Shown here in pieces: positions 1-10,012 of a stretch of 64,000 nucleotides of DNA. Origin of the DNA: Macrostomum hystrix (Eukaryota > Platyhelminthes > Macrostomidae). The stretch is taken from the NCBI GenBank assembly GCA_950097015.1, contig CATNEN010000006.1:432128-496127 (forward strand). The letters run 5' to 3'. A program made the position numbers and the translations under genes. Positions within the stretch are counted from its first letter, which is position 1. Every line of letters begins with the position of its first letter. The notes under the pieces are model-generated. The model made no database searches. It saw nothing but the letters and a program-made list of their open reading frames with translations, and had not been told where the DNA came from.

Positions 1-169
1 CGGCGAAGCGCGACTGGCCGATAACAATCTTAATAGCTTCACCCCGATCCGGCAGATAAATTGTTTGAGTCTGGCCTTCACCAGCGCCGGCGCAGACACC
101 GCGAAGCATTCGCCCGGAGGAGTTTGACTTTAGCAGCAGAGAGGCGCCCAGTTTCGGCGGCTGAGTCAG
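1..169 (-). CDS. Probable next exon of the RRM-Tudor gene, runs off the window
   Basis: After a candidate acceptor ctggcag (an alternative, ctgcag, lies 12 bases upstream) one frame reads LTQPPKLGASLLLKSN, then TIYLPDRGEAIKIVIGQSRF, and stays open to the window edge. This resembles the tail of an extended Tudor unit, where a core is followed by conserved LPP-type and beta-strand segments. The frame needs a phase-0 junction, while the best donor of the previous exon is phase 1. Either the alternative donor is used or a small exon between them was missed. Confidence 0.55.
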   Translation of the reverse strand, partial: MTQPPKLGASLLLKSNSSGRMLRGVCAGAGEGQTQTIYLPDRGEAIKIVIGQSRFA

Positions 170-3100
170 CTGCCAGCTTGGCTGCAGTCGCACTTTAGAC
201 AGGCAATCTAAAGTGCAGATAACAAACCGACACGTTCAAATAATAATAATACGGCTCGAAATTTCAGGAGGGCTATGGGGAATGGCACATCTCTAGACCC
301 GCATCCAACGAGTTGGAAATTCTGCCCATTCGGCCGACTCCTGAGCACACACGCGCACATACTCTACGCAGGCACACGCTCACACAGGCGTGTACATCTG
401 CCCTGACTTTCTTACCGTCAGGCAGTGTAAACTTCACTGTGCCTTTTAGGCTGGCTCTCAAATTGCACGAGAAGCCCCCAAGCCTTCTCTCCGCGGATGC
501 GCCCCAAATTAATGTGGCCTGGCCGCGGAATCGAGCTCAGGGACCTTGGTGCGAGAGGCAAACGCGTTAACTGCTTTTTGTTGTGCATCTTCTGAAACAA
601 GAATCAATTCGCCAGCACTTCAGATCGTCGAGATATTCAATGCTTCTGGCAAAGGTAAGATTTTTCCCAAAAGCGCTAGTGTATTTCACACAACCCTATA
701 CACAAATTAACACTGCGCCTCAGTGCGTCCTTGCCAGGCCTTCAAAATTTATTAGCATGTCACCCGAATGTGCTTGCATCATCTCCGTCTTCGGTGGTGA
801 CCTACATTAATCTATACGGACTGCTGGACCTTTAAGGGCTACAACAGGTGGAAATATATCCATATGGACACTCTGACGCCAAAAATTTATCCGATTTCAC
901 TGATTAATCCTAAATATTAGGCGCAGCTCAACCACAGGACAAAATCGCCTAGTCTGTCAACCAATCAGTCACCACCCAAGGCTGTTAGCATTCAAGCGCT
1001 GTCAAAAAAATCTCAGGGCCCTTCTTGGCATAAAAAACGGACGGCAAAATGGCTTGGTAGTCCTATTGTTACGAAATCCTGTATGATTTGTTTCTACTCG
1101 GAGAAGATCTCCTGAAGAATGGAAGAAGACTGTTTGAAGAATTTTGAACGACTTTATAAGAAAGAAAGACTTTAGAAGAAACGACTTTATACGCACCGTC
1201 CAACTGGCGAATCAGGCTGTTTCCAGCTGGCCCAATGTCCACCAGGTGCAGCAGGCGCCGTTTAGAATCAACACCGGCTAACTGGCCAACAAAGGCGCCG
1301 TTAAGACAAGCCAGGCGTTTGGCTTGACCAGTAATTTGTAGCAGCTCAGATGTAGTCAAAACACTTGGCGCAGGAACGATTGCTGAATGTGTCTTAATCT
1401 TCGATGCAGGTGTTTTAATCTCCTGAGCAGGTGCTTTAACCTCCTGAGCAGGTGCCTTAACCTCCTGAGCAGGTGCTTTAATCTCCTGAGCAGGTGCTTT
1501 AATCTCCTGAGCAGGTGCTTTAACCTCCTGAGCAGGTGCTTTAACCTCCTGAGCAGGTGCTTTAACATCCTGAGCAGGTGCTTTAATCTCCTGAGCAGGT
1601 ACTTTAACCTCCTGAGCAGGTGCTTTAACCTCCTGAGCAGGTGCTTTAACCTCCTGAGCAGGTGCTTTAACCTCCTGAGCAGGTGCTTTAACATCCTGAG
1701 CAGGTGCTTTAACATCCTGAGAAGGTGCTTTAACCTCCTGAGAAGGTTCTTTAACATCCTGAGAAGGTGCTTTAACCTCCTGAGAAGGTGCTTTAACATC
1801 CTGAGCAGGTGCTTTAATCTCCTGAGCAGGTACTTTAACCTCCTGAGCAGGTGCTTTAACCTCCTGAGCAGGTGCTTTAACCTCCTGAGCAGGTGCTTTA
1901 ACATCCTGAGCAGGTGCTTTAACATCCTGAGAAGGTTCTTTAACATCCTGAGAAGGTGCTTTAACCTCCTGAGAAGGTTCTTTAACATCCTGAGAAGGTG
2001 CTTTAACCTCCTGAGAAGGTGCTTTAACCTCAGGCTCAGGTGCCGTGATCCCAGGTGACTGCTTTTTATTTACTGACAAGGGCAGGTGGGCTTGGTCCGG
2101 CTTGTCGAATTCCAGAACATCAACGGGAGACAGCATGAATCCGTTGCTCAGTCGGCTTCGGCCGCAGCGTCGAATAGTCAGCTGACCGTCGTGCCACTCG
2201 GCTACCCGACGCAGCTTGTCGGTGGCCTCGGCCACGTCTGGATTCGAAGCTTGCAGATTGCGGAATGAAACCTGGCATGTGAATTAACAAGGACAATTAA
2301 TATTCACCAGACGCAACTGAGTGTCACATAAACCTAAAAGCCTCACCTAAACCCATCTACCTAAAAGCAGCACCTAAACCCATCTACCTAAAAGCCGCAC
2401 CTAAAAGCATTACCTAAAAGCAGCACCTAAACCTATCTATCTAAAAGTCGCACCTAAACCTATCTACCTAAAAGCCGCACCTAAACCATCTACCTAAAAG
2501 CAGCACCTGAACCCATCTATCTAAAAGTCGCACCTAAACCATCTACCTAAAAGCAGCACCTAAACCCATCTATCTAAAAGTCGCACCTAAACCTATCTAC
2601 CTAAAAGCAGCACCTAAACCATCTACCTAAAAGCAGCACCTAAAGCCATCTGCCTGAAAGCCAGAACCTATACCAGAACCTCCCTAAAAACCCACAACGG
2701 CAAACTGATGTACCAGCAGTGCTCGGCAAGGCGCCGTGGCTAGTCTGGCAGGCAGAGAGCGCAGTGTGGCGGCCTCCACATTGTGTCGCACAACTCCAAT
2801 GTCAACTAGAAATGCTACAAACAAATTCACGCCCTTCTGCTCAAGCAGCTGGACACGGTAGGCCCTAAGGCCGGCGTCGTTAATTTCAAAGCCGGCGAGT
2901 AGGCCGACGCTGGGCGCGACGCAAGCGCGCAAAGCCGACGGGGGCACAGCGGAGGCGGGGTCAGCCAGCCAGGCGTCCATTTCAGCCTGTCGCTTAGCCA
3001 GTTCATCGGAGTCATCAGGCAGCACGCTGACCCAGAACCCAGCGGCGCTGTCTAATTCAGCGTACACTCGAACGCGCACGGTGGAGGCCTGGTCCAGTTT

Positions 3101-4716
3101 CATGAAGTTAAGCCGGCTAAACGGTCGACTAGCTGGCGATTTTTTATTCAACGGAGCGCCATTAATTAACTGTGGCGGAATTAGAGCAGGAATTGAAACA
3201 TCATGTTGAGACTGCTCAGACGGATAATGCTCGGCGCCTTGAGTCGCTTCTAAAATTTTAATTATTGTATGTTAAAATATACAGATTCTTACTGACATTT
3301 GTTTGTAACTATTTTTAAATCATACATGTTTGATGTGCTTTTTCGAATGAGACCTTTGCCGACTGATTAGAGCTTCGGTTTCATATCCGAGAGGTCTGGA
3401 GTTCGAATCTAGGCCTAAAGTAATAATATAATAATAATAATTCCAGAAGAGCTGCGGGAAATGGCACATCATTTGGTGACACTAGACCCGCAGCCAGCGA
3501 GGGGCATTCTGCCAGTTTCACTGACCCCTGAGCACACACGCACACAGATACTATACGCAGGCAGTACAGGTATGTACATCTGCCCCGACTCTCATTGTCA
3601 GGCAGTGTACGCTTTCACTGTGCTGTGCCTTGGAGGTTGGTCGTCATAGATATAAATTGCACAACAAGCCGTTAAACCTTCTCTCCGAGGCTGCGTCCTA
3701 AATGAATGTGGCATCGACGCGGAATCGAACTTCTGGACCTTGGCGCGAGAAGCGAGCGAGTTAGACCGCTCTGCCACTTCGGCAATCACCCCCCTGGGCC
3801 TAAAATAAACTATTTCTGTTATTGAGGAAGAAGCCTAATTGAATTCCATGTTACTCTTTCTGTTTTACTGAAATTAACATAACTTCTATCAGATTTAGTT
3901 GTCTGTCAAATATATATAATGTGGCAATATGAGGCACTAACCAGGCTGTTGATTTACTGATTTGCGACTAGAACTGCTTGATTTATGCCGAACAATGGCC
4001 ACACAGTTGGCCTCAAACTGGCGCCCATTAAAGTGCCTGACAGCCGCAATAGCGCCTTCCTGTGTGTACATGTTGGCGAAGCCTTGCATGGTGCCATCTT
4101 CGAATCGATTCAACACGCAAACCGAGGCAACCGGGCCGCAGGATTCGAACATTGTATACAGCCTGGCCTTCAGTGGATAGGTATATTGGGGATGCGCACT
4201 TGACTTGGTAAAATAATCCAAATAGAAAAAATACACTTGCGAGATACAGGTACAATTTTCACTTTACAATGTGCAATTCAAGATGCTAATTCCCATTTTG
4301 TCCTTTGTTAAATTTCTGCATCACAAAATAGATAATATAAAATATTGTTGAGTGCTACATATTGAAGCCAGAGATTTTAACAGCTTGATGTAAGCAAGCC
4401 ATTTCATGATATGGCTAATATGGCTATGACAAATCGTCAATGGCTAAGATTGTCATGGATTGAATTATGAAAGCTTAGCTGGCCCTATACACAATAACTC
4501 ATTGTGGGCATGTATACTTGACTTCTCAAATAGAAAGATTGGCTTTTACTTTGATTACCTATTATCCTATCCAATTGTAATATGTAAAAATTACATGATG
4601 TGTAGCAATATTTACATAATTAATAAAAATCCAAGTTTTTTAAAACAGAAAACAAAACTTACCTCGGTATAAAAACAAGGAAAGCCAGCAAAATACAGTG
4701 GAAAAGTAAAATTCAT
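1..4716 (-). CDS. RRM and extended-Tudor domain protein, 3' end beyond window
   Basis: I assembled this gene from minus-strand exons 4716-4663, 4203-3942, 3249-2714, 2271-1197 and a last visible piece at about 169-1. The first three junctions keep reading phase (0, 1, 0). An RRM comes first: RNP2 is LYFAGF at residues 7-12 and RNP1 is QGFANMYTQ. A linker follows, then a full extended Tudor unit (the VDIG motif, then LRSLPARL), a Pro-rich heptad linker of about 30 copies, and a second Tudor core with the same VDIG motif. Proteins that pair an RRM with Tudor domains (TDRD10 is one) belong to the germline RNA and piRNA-associated Tudor group, where Tudor domains bind methyl-arginine ligands. The role here is inferred from domains only. 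The start at 4716 has a good context (aaaATGa) and lies 5 bases after a 3' splice site. The junction between the last two exons is unresolved, and the gene runs off the window. Confidence 0.85.
240..578 (-). repeat. tRNA-derived SINE, family A (copy 1)
   Basis: Minus-strand copy in an intron of the RRM-Tudor gene. Its AAT-rich tail is at 240-252, followed by the shared 3' end (ctcctg before the tail), the shared body, and a tRNA-like head truncated near 575. It shares long stretches with the copies at 3.4, 16.7, 22.8, 42.1, 46.7 and 60.9 kb. Confidence 0.85.
1197..2271 (-). CDS. Fourth exon of the RRM-Tudor gene (end of Tudor 1, heptad linker, Tudor 2 core)
   Basis: The acceptor is catgccag|GTT at 2272/2271 (phase 0). 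The first part finishes Tudor 1 (VSFRNLQASNPDV, then EWHDGQLTIRRC). The heptad array occupies about 2025-1396. A second Tudor core follows (ACLNGAFVGQLAG, then LLHLVDIGPAGNSLIRQLDG). The best donor is GGACG|gtgcgt, giving an end at 1197 in phase 1. An alternative phase-0 donor (TATAAA|gtcgtt, just downstream) fits the next coding block better, so the end is tentative. Confidence 0.8.
1396..2025 (-). repeat. In-frame 21-bp minisatellite coding for KAPAQEV heptads
   Basis: About 30 copies of a 21-bp unit lie inside the fourth exon of the RRM-Tudor gene. The heptads read K-(A/E/V)-P-(A/S)-Q-(E/D)-(V/I). Proline in every unit rules out a regular coiled coil and suggests an extended disordered spacer between Tudor units. 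The pattern of variants repeats as a block of about 11 heptads, so the array grew by block duplication as well as by single units. Because the unit is a multiple of three, other frames on both strands are also open. Confidence 0.95.
2325..2665 (+). repeat. 26-27 bp tandem array in the intron of the RRM-Tudor gene
   Basis: About 12 degenerate copies of a unit containing CACCTAAACCCATCTACC and CTAAAAGC fill the intron between the third and fourth exons. The array is not in frame with anything and lies between the two flanking splice sites. Confidence 0.85.
2714..3249 (-). CDS. Third exon of the RRM-Tudor gene (first Tudor unit)
   Basis: The acceptor is aattttag|AA and the donor CTG|gtacat. After about 45 linker residues the exon encodes most of an extended Tudor domain: VRVYAELDSAAGFWV at the start of the SN-like part, a helical stretch, then the Tudor core ending FLVDIGVV and LRSLPARLATAPCRALL. 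The order matches extended Tudor domains (VDYG-type core followed by LR.LP). The aromatic residue usual after VD is Ile here, so methyl-arginine binding by a complete aromatic cage is uncertain. Confidence 0.85.
3362..3415 (+). repeat. tRNA-like SINE head (family B type)
   Basis: A tRNA-like segment with an internal promoter B-box (gttcgaatc). It is followed by AAT repeats and then the tail of the family A copy in opposite orientation. It lies in an intron of the RRM-Tudor gene. A functional tRNA is unlikely, because no complete acceptor stem is visible. Confidence 0.55.
3424..3793 (-). repeat. tRNA-derived SINE, family A (copy 2)
   Basis: Full-length minus-strand copy in an intron of the RRM-Tudor gene. 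The AAT tail is at about 3424-3441. The head near 3725-3793 reads, on the minus strand, GTGGCAGAGCGG (A-box-like) and later GTTCGATTCC (B-box-like). Confidence 0.9.
3942..4203 (-). CDS. Second exon of the RRM-Tudor gene (RRM body)
   Basis: The acceptor ttttaccaag precedes TCA AGT GCG; the donor is G|gttagt at 3942/3941. The exon covers the rest of the RRM: helix 1 (ARLYTMFESCG), beta-2 (SVCVLNR), RNP1 (QGFANMYTQ), helix 2 (EGAIAAVRHFNG) and beta-4 (CVAIVRHK), then a Ser-rich tail. It ends in phase 1, and the following exon supplies the two bases that complete a Glu codon. Confidence 0.85.
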
Positions 4717-4721
4717 TTTCT
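4663..4721 (-). CDS. First coding exon of the RRM-Tudor gene (RRM beta-1)
   Basis: The exon lies between an atttcag acceptor (ending at 4722) and a gtaag donor (starting at 4662). It codes for the start of the RRM, MNFTFPLYFAGFPCFYTE, which contains the RNP2 motif. Adding it supplies the beta-1 strand missing from the next exon, and the phase-0 junction fits. It is too short to appear as a long open frame. The ATG at 4716-4714 could be the true start, or upstream coding exons may exist; I found none. Confidence 0.8.
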
Positions 4722-5395
4722 CTGAAATAAAAAACCATAATTAATTTGTATTATGCTTACATTTTTTTGTTACACAAGACTGGGATATGTTGCTCTGACA
4801 AGAAGACAAAATTTACACTTGGTATGGATACATCAATTATCAATATTTTGTAAATAATAGATTATATAAAGTGGTAATAACTTTATATAAAAGAAACTGA
4901 TATAGACCAAATATAATAAACAGAAAAATCTGCAACTTTTTGTAAATTTTTGTTTGAATACATCTAGATTGTGTATATATTTGTTTTTATGCCCAAAATA
5001 TTTGTTTAAACGCACTATAATTATGTTGTTTAAAATGAAACATTTTGGTGTAAAAACAGGAGCAGAATTGAGGGAAAACCTTAAACTTGTTTAATATAGT
5101 TTGATACAATGTTCATATACAATACTCAGAAGTGTTCTTTTATTCTTTATAAAACATTTGGAGACAAATACTAAGAAGAATTCAAGAAAGAGAAAAGTAA
5201 GAAACTATTGCTATACACTTGAGATAATTGGTAATGCTCTTTAGAAAGCCTATACTTAGAGATACATATATACATATGATCAAGTAGTTGGCCAGAATAT
5301 CTAAATGTGCTACTTAGACTAACTAAATGTACTACCCAGAATAACTAAATACAATACTTAGACTAACTGAATACAATACTAGATTAAATGGTCCC
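4722..5395. other. AT-rich DNA upstream of the RRM-Tudor gene
   Basis: No exon or known repeat was recognised. This is the 5' side of the RRM-Tudor gene, so its promoter may lie here; I could not identify one. Confidence 0.4.
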
Positions 5396-5401
5396 TAGAT
5401 A

Positions 5402-6286
5402 TTTTGTCATCCTACAACTTTGTCATCTAGATGACAATCTGTCTAATATCTCAAAGGGTGGATGACAAAGTGACTTAGACTTGTGGACACTTGCTCATCT
5501 ATAAAACAAAAGTTTTTTAAGTTAGAATAGAATCACCCTTCCCTACATCGTGTTGGCACCAATCTTTCAACTTTTATAATAAAATTAAATCTTTTTTGAC
5601 ACCTTTTTGACAATTTAGAGTCTGAAATTTGTTCACACCTCTATCCCTCCACCTACCCTCACTTTATGAGGCAAATGAGGCAAGCACAAAAGTACTTCCA
5701 TATGCATATTCCACCCTTCAAGTATTGACACCTCCACCCCACAATCCTACCTTATCCAACATCACATCGTGCAGCCTATTTAGTTATTTAGTAATAAGGG
5801 CAACAAATATAAAACCACATGAGAACAAACAATCAAGTCACACTTTAGCCTCATTTTTATATATACTTGTACATATATGCAAAAGCATCTGTAAATTGAG
5901 TCTACAGACTACAATGCTTGTCATACATGCGCAACACCCGGCCGACCCGGCCAAACTGGCCAGGTGAAACGAGGGCCAAGCAAGGTAAGTCGCAAACACC
6001 ATTCGACCAAGTGCTAAAAAATCAAGGGGGGACCAATGGACAAAAAGGGAAGGCGTGAAGAAAAGGAAAAAGGGAAGAGAAAAAGAGAGCAAATGAGAGC
6101 AAACTAAGTCGTAAATAGAGCAAAAACTAAGTCACATGGCTGACTAAGATTTAGGAGGTTTCGCATGTATGATGCTTGTTATTAGTAGATGACAAACTGA
6201 CCAAACATTAAAGCATGCCAAATGGCTGGATGACTAAGTGTCTTACCTTCAAAGAAGATGACAAAGTTGTAATATGACAAAGTTTT
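5402..6286. mobile_element. Possible AT-rich terminal-inverted-repeat element with a nested MITE
   Basis: The left end (5402-5428) and the reverse complement of the right end (about 6255-6286) share TACAACTTTGTCATCT and an adjacent TTGTCAT block, about 25 of 27 positions. The interior contains the complete hAT-like MITE at 5922-6171. A related, diverged left-end copy lies at about 7813-8010. No transposase is visible and I could not define target duplications, so the boundaries are approximate. Confidence 0.5.
5922..6171 (+). mobile_element. hAT-like MITE, copy 1 (250 bp)
   Basis: The ends are CATACATGCG at 5922 and CGCATGTATG at 6171. The element is flanked by a perfect 8-bp direct repeat ATGCTTGT at 5914-5921 and 6172-6179. 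The 9075-9308 element is the same sequence in inverted orientation. An 8-bp duplication and CA...TG ends are typical of the hAT superfamily. There is no coding capacity, so it needs a transposase from elsewhere. Confidence 0.88.
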
Positions 6287-7812
6287 AAGATGAAATATGC
6301 TACCAAGAAATATTTTGATAGATATATAATACATTCTCAGAGGCTAGGCCTAATTCTAAAAAAAATATTGAAATTATTTGGACATTTTATTAAAATATCT
6401 CTGCAACAACTTTTGTAGGATATTAAAAATATGATCTACAACTTTGGTGGCATTGTAGAAATAAAGTTAGAATAGTAATTAACCCTGCAACAACTTTGTT
6501 GGCAGCACATTTTTAGAGTAATAGGTAAAGAGAAAAGCACTAGGAAAACTCTGGTGGCAACATTGGGATTAGGACTTTACTAAGAACTTAGGCCTACCTA
6601 CAACAGAACTAACTAGAGCACTTTAACACAAACTGTCAAAAGTAGCATAAAACAATTGAGCAATGTTTTAATAGAGGAAGCGATTCAGAATTCTTTAGTA
6701 TATTCTGTGGGCCTTTGGTTTCAAACAGAAACTAAAGAACTAATGATTATTAATGATTACTTTATGTCTACCAGTAGACGAATAGTTATCAAAAAGCAAA
6801 CAGCATAACGTGGCAAAAGTAAAAACAAGACAGAAATACTAATAACTGTGCCACATGTTATAGAGATTCCTATGCTGAAAACATAAGGCATACAAAAAAC
6901 ACAACAGCCTGAGTCATACTAGTAAAAACGCACTATTAGTCTATGCAGGCCCTATAGGCTAGTCAAGTCCAGTCACGTTTCCACTTTGTATTTAATCGCA
7001 ATTTGTAGAAAAGCAACAAAATAGGTTGCTATAAAGCTTAAAAACAGTTTTTAACATTCAGAAATGTATGTAACATTGAAGCTGAAGGATTTTGCTTGTG
7101 TATTAAGGTAAGCATCGTTAAAATGATTGCTGGTTTGTGCTAATTTGAATTGGAAATTAATTTCGTTCACGTCGGACGGACACGCAACTCTTTTCAAAGT
7201 ATGTATACTGGAGTTAAAGATTCATATCATGTGGATCAGGTATATGGTCATAGCACTCATTTGTTTAATGTCAATGGTATTTTGAGAACTGCAAACAAGC
7301 AGAGGAAGCACACTTAAAATATAAATATCTAAAATAGTACTTGGCTAATTTGTGTGTCTGAGGTGTCATTTTGTAGCAAGGACATGCATGCATCAAGCAG
7401 TTGTAGCCATAAATAATATGTTGAAATAATTGACTTTAGCCTTTAATTAGGTCATACAAAAATAGGGTCATCTAAAAATCATTAGAATGCACTATTGATA
7501 TAAAATTGAATTGTACAGTAGCAAATCGTTGGCAAAACAATTTATCACAATTTTTAAGCTTAGTTTGGTATTAGAGTCAGACATACACTCTGGCTCAAAA
7601 GTGAGTGTTTTTGTTTTCATTTTCACCTGAAATGAAAAATGTATATTGGAAAATGTCTGTCAGGGAACCTATATCCTTAAGAATAAGAAGTTCTTATAAG
7701 TTTTTTAGTAGTATGCATTATTATAGTCATCATGAATCCATTAATGAATTTGTAATAAATGATACCTATCTTTATAGTAATATTTTTATTTGGCAACTGC
7801 CTTTTATAATGC
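6287..7812. other. AT-rich non-coding stretch
   Basis: No coding exon, array or known element was recognised. Open frames here are short and AT-driven. Confidence 0.4.
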
Positions 7813-8010
7813 TACCTTGACACTTCATCATCTTACAACTTCATCATCTAGATGATCATCTGTCCAATTGACTCCAATATCTTAGCTTAGAGGGTGGATG
7901 ATGAAGAGACTTAGACTAGTGGACACTTTGTCATCTATAAAACAAAAGTTTTCAAAGTTAGAACAGAAACACCCCTCCCCACCCCTCCTCACATTGTGTT
8001 GGCACTGGGT
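7813..8010 (+). repeat. Diverged copy of the 5.4-kb element left end
   Basis: It shares ordered blocks with 5402-5570: a CATC-rich start, a GGGTGGATGA block, GACTTAGACT, CATCTATAAAACAAAAGTTTT and TGTTGGCAC. Same orientation as the 5.4-kb copy. The right end was not found. Confidence 0.6.
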
Positions 8011-8169
8011 GCTAGTCATTTCGTCAACTGCCACTTTGTCCAACCAACCAAGTGACCAACATTTAAGGGTGGTCTTAGGCCTACTTGTTGTTGACCAATT
8101 GACCAAGGTTTCAGGCCGCATTATTGGCCAGTTGAGGAAATAACCTCACACTTTTAGTCACTTTGCCAA

Positions 8170-8305
8170 CCAGTTAACATTGTCAAAAATTGTTATAGTG
8201 TAGCGTTGTCTAATGAACATTGTCAAAAATTGTTAATAGTGTAACATTGTCTAGTTAACATTGTCAAAAATTGTTATAGTATAATGTTGTTTAGTTAACA
8301 TCATG
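8170..8305 (+). repeat. Three tandem copies of a 43-46 bp unit
   Basis: The unit contains AACATTGTCAAAAATTGTTA and is followed each time by a variable TAGTGTA(A/G)C(A/G)TTGTCTA segment. The second copy differs by a 2-base insertion. Confidence 0.8.
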
Positions 8306-8789
8306 TGCACATCCAGATGCAAATTGACATTCATTGTAATAGAACCAACATATGTGTAAGAGAGGGAGAGAGAGATTAGGGGGAGTTGTGCAAAGAGTCA
8401 CATTGCAGGTTGTTATGTTTTGTTGGAAAATATGTCCCTCTCCTAGGCGCCCACTTTCTGAAATCCCCACTAAATTGAAACAGACAAATTGAAACATCTT
8501 TTGACATCTGTTAATTCTCTCAATCAATCTTCACACCACCCCCAAGCTGACAATGTGCACCCTATCTTGGTCTTGGTTTCAATCAAAATGTTGGTATTGC
8601 TGGAGCGGAGGGGTAAATGACACCTTTAATTGGTAAGCAGCTCTTGTGAGGTGCAAACTAGCACCATGTCTTATATCCCTAAATATCATGTCTCAACAAC
8701 CAGCCCCACCAGCCAAGCCAATCCGAAATACTTAAACCTGACTGCATGCACCCTTTTCAAACACTGTATATAATGTAGTAGGATTTCAG
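8306..8789. other. No recognised feature
   Basis: A stretch of AT-rich DNA with a GAGAGAGAGA run near 8360. It precedes the candidate exon at 8790. Confidence 0.35.
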
Positions 8790-8818
8790 AAGGGCCACTC
8801 AATTTTTGTGTCTTGGCA

Positions 8819-9217
8819 ATGGAGACTGATAAGTGTATTCAGTGCTCAGAGACTGTGCGGCCATGTCAACTGGCCTACAGTGCTATTCATGCCAAAAGTG
8901 GCAACATTGAACTTGTGGAACTGGAATCTAATAAGCAGAGTACAGGCAGCTTATGCCGCAAGACATGTTTTCATGGTCGTGTGCCACTTGTGGGCCTGCG
9001 GTGGAGCTGGGGTGGAGCTCTTCCTGACTCTTTCACCATAGTCAGGGTGAGATTGCATGGGTCACTATCTGAAACATACATGCGCAACTTCCCAAATCTT
9101 AGCCGGCCGTGCAACTTAGTTTTTGCTCTCATTTGCGACTTAGTTTGTTTCATTGCTCTATTTACGACTTTCCTTTTCTTCACGCCTTCCTTTTTTGTCC
9201 CTTGGTCCCCCCTTTGA
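8819..9217 (+). CDS. Unassigned small ORF whose 3' part is a MITE
   Basis: The ATG at 8819 lies 30 bases after an acceptor-like atttcag (8783-8789). The first ~80 codons are less AT-rich than their surroundings and Cys-rich (METDKCIQC, CRKTCFHG), with an IELVELES strand. I do not recognise a family. From 9075 the frame runs into the hAT-like MITE. Without that insertion it would stop a few codons later, so the present C-terminus (through a hydrophobic FLFFTPSFF segment) is insertion-derived. Alternatively the coding part ends at a donor-like GG|gtgaga near 9049. A polyadenylation signal follows at 9371. It could equally be a chance ORF or a remnant. Confidence 0.35.
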   Translation: METDKCIQCSETVRPCQLAYSAIHAKSGNIELVELESNKQSTGSLCRKTCFHGRVPLVGLRWSWGGALPDSFTIVRVRLHGSLSETYMRNFPNLSRPCNLVFALICDLVCFIALFTTFLFFTPSFFVPWSPL

Positions 9218-9308
9218 TTTTTTTGCACTTGGTCGATTGGTTTTTGCGACTTACCTTGCTTGGCCCTCATTTCACACGGCCGGGTCAGCCGGGTGTTGCG
9301 CATGTATG
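9075..9308 (-). mobile_element. hAT-like MITE, copy 2 (234 bp)
   Basis: Inverted relative to the 5.9-kb copy. Its terminal 14 bases form a perfect inverted repeat (CATACATGCGCAAC and GTTGCGCATGTATG). The 8-bp direct repeats ATCTGAAA at 9067-9074 and 9309-9316 are perfect. Internal similarity to copy 1 covers most of the length, with one internal gap. Confidence 0.9.
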
Positions 9309-9370
9309 ATCTGAAATAATTTTCATATAAGATAGAATCATATTCTAATGAACCTTTGTAAAGCATTCCC

Positions 9371-9376
9371 AATAAA
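9371..9376 (+). terminator. Candidate polyadenylation signal AATAAA
   Basis: AATAAA followed within 15 bases by an A-rich run. It would serve the unassigned 8819 ORF if that is a real gene. Confidence 0.35.
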
Positions 9377-9990
9377 AGCAAATAAAAAAAAATTTTAGTC
9401 TCAATTTCAGTCTATTGTCTACCTAGAACCTCCATCCATTTAAAATGCTAAAAAATCCAATTAATAATTTGAGGAAGCTAAGTACGAGAGTTTAATAAAA
9501 GGTTGCTAACAGTCACACATGGGCATCTAGTTCCAATACCCCATGGTAATGGTGATTGTCATCAGTTTATAGCAAATAAATATAGCTAAAGGCTTACAAG
9601 CCAATTGTATTGTTAATTTGTTGTAATGTATTGTCATGTAACAATTGTTAATTGTATTGTATTGTATTGTTTATTTCTGCTATCTTGAATGAGAAGAATG
9701 GGCAACATAATGGACTCTTGTATTGCTTTAAACATGTCACCAAATAATTAACTATTATTAGTTAATTAGTTTATAATTAGTTTTTTGGATATTGTGGCAC
9801 TTATTGTATTAGGTAGCTTATGGGTATGAATTATGTATTAAGTCTTGAAATAACTGGTCAGCTTCATGGCAATGTACTTTAACTGAAAGGCCACATGTTT
9901 TGATATTTATCATGATTGAAAGGTGTATTGTCCTTGCTTATATAAAAAGTCTGTTGTTTTTGGACAAGAGAAGTTTTATTGCATTCTTCT
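9377..9990. other. AT-rich intergenic stretch before RPL39
   Basis: It contains a short (TTGTA)n run near 9650. The promoter of RPL39 should lie here, but no clear element was seen. Confidence 0.35.
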
Positions 9991-10012
9991 GCACTGCTTC
10001 AGCTCTAAGGCT

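Noticed and set aside
1387-2058. Long plus-strand frame opposite the heptad array
   Set aside because: A multiple-of-three repeat leaves other frames open. The minus strand continues into Tudor sequence on both sides, so that is the coding strand.
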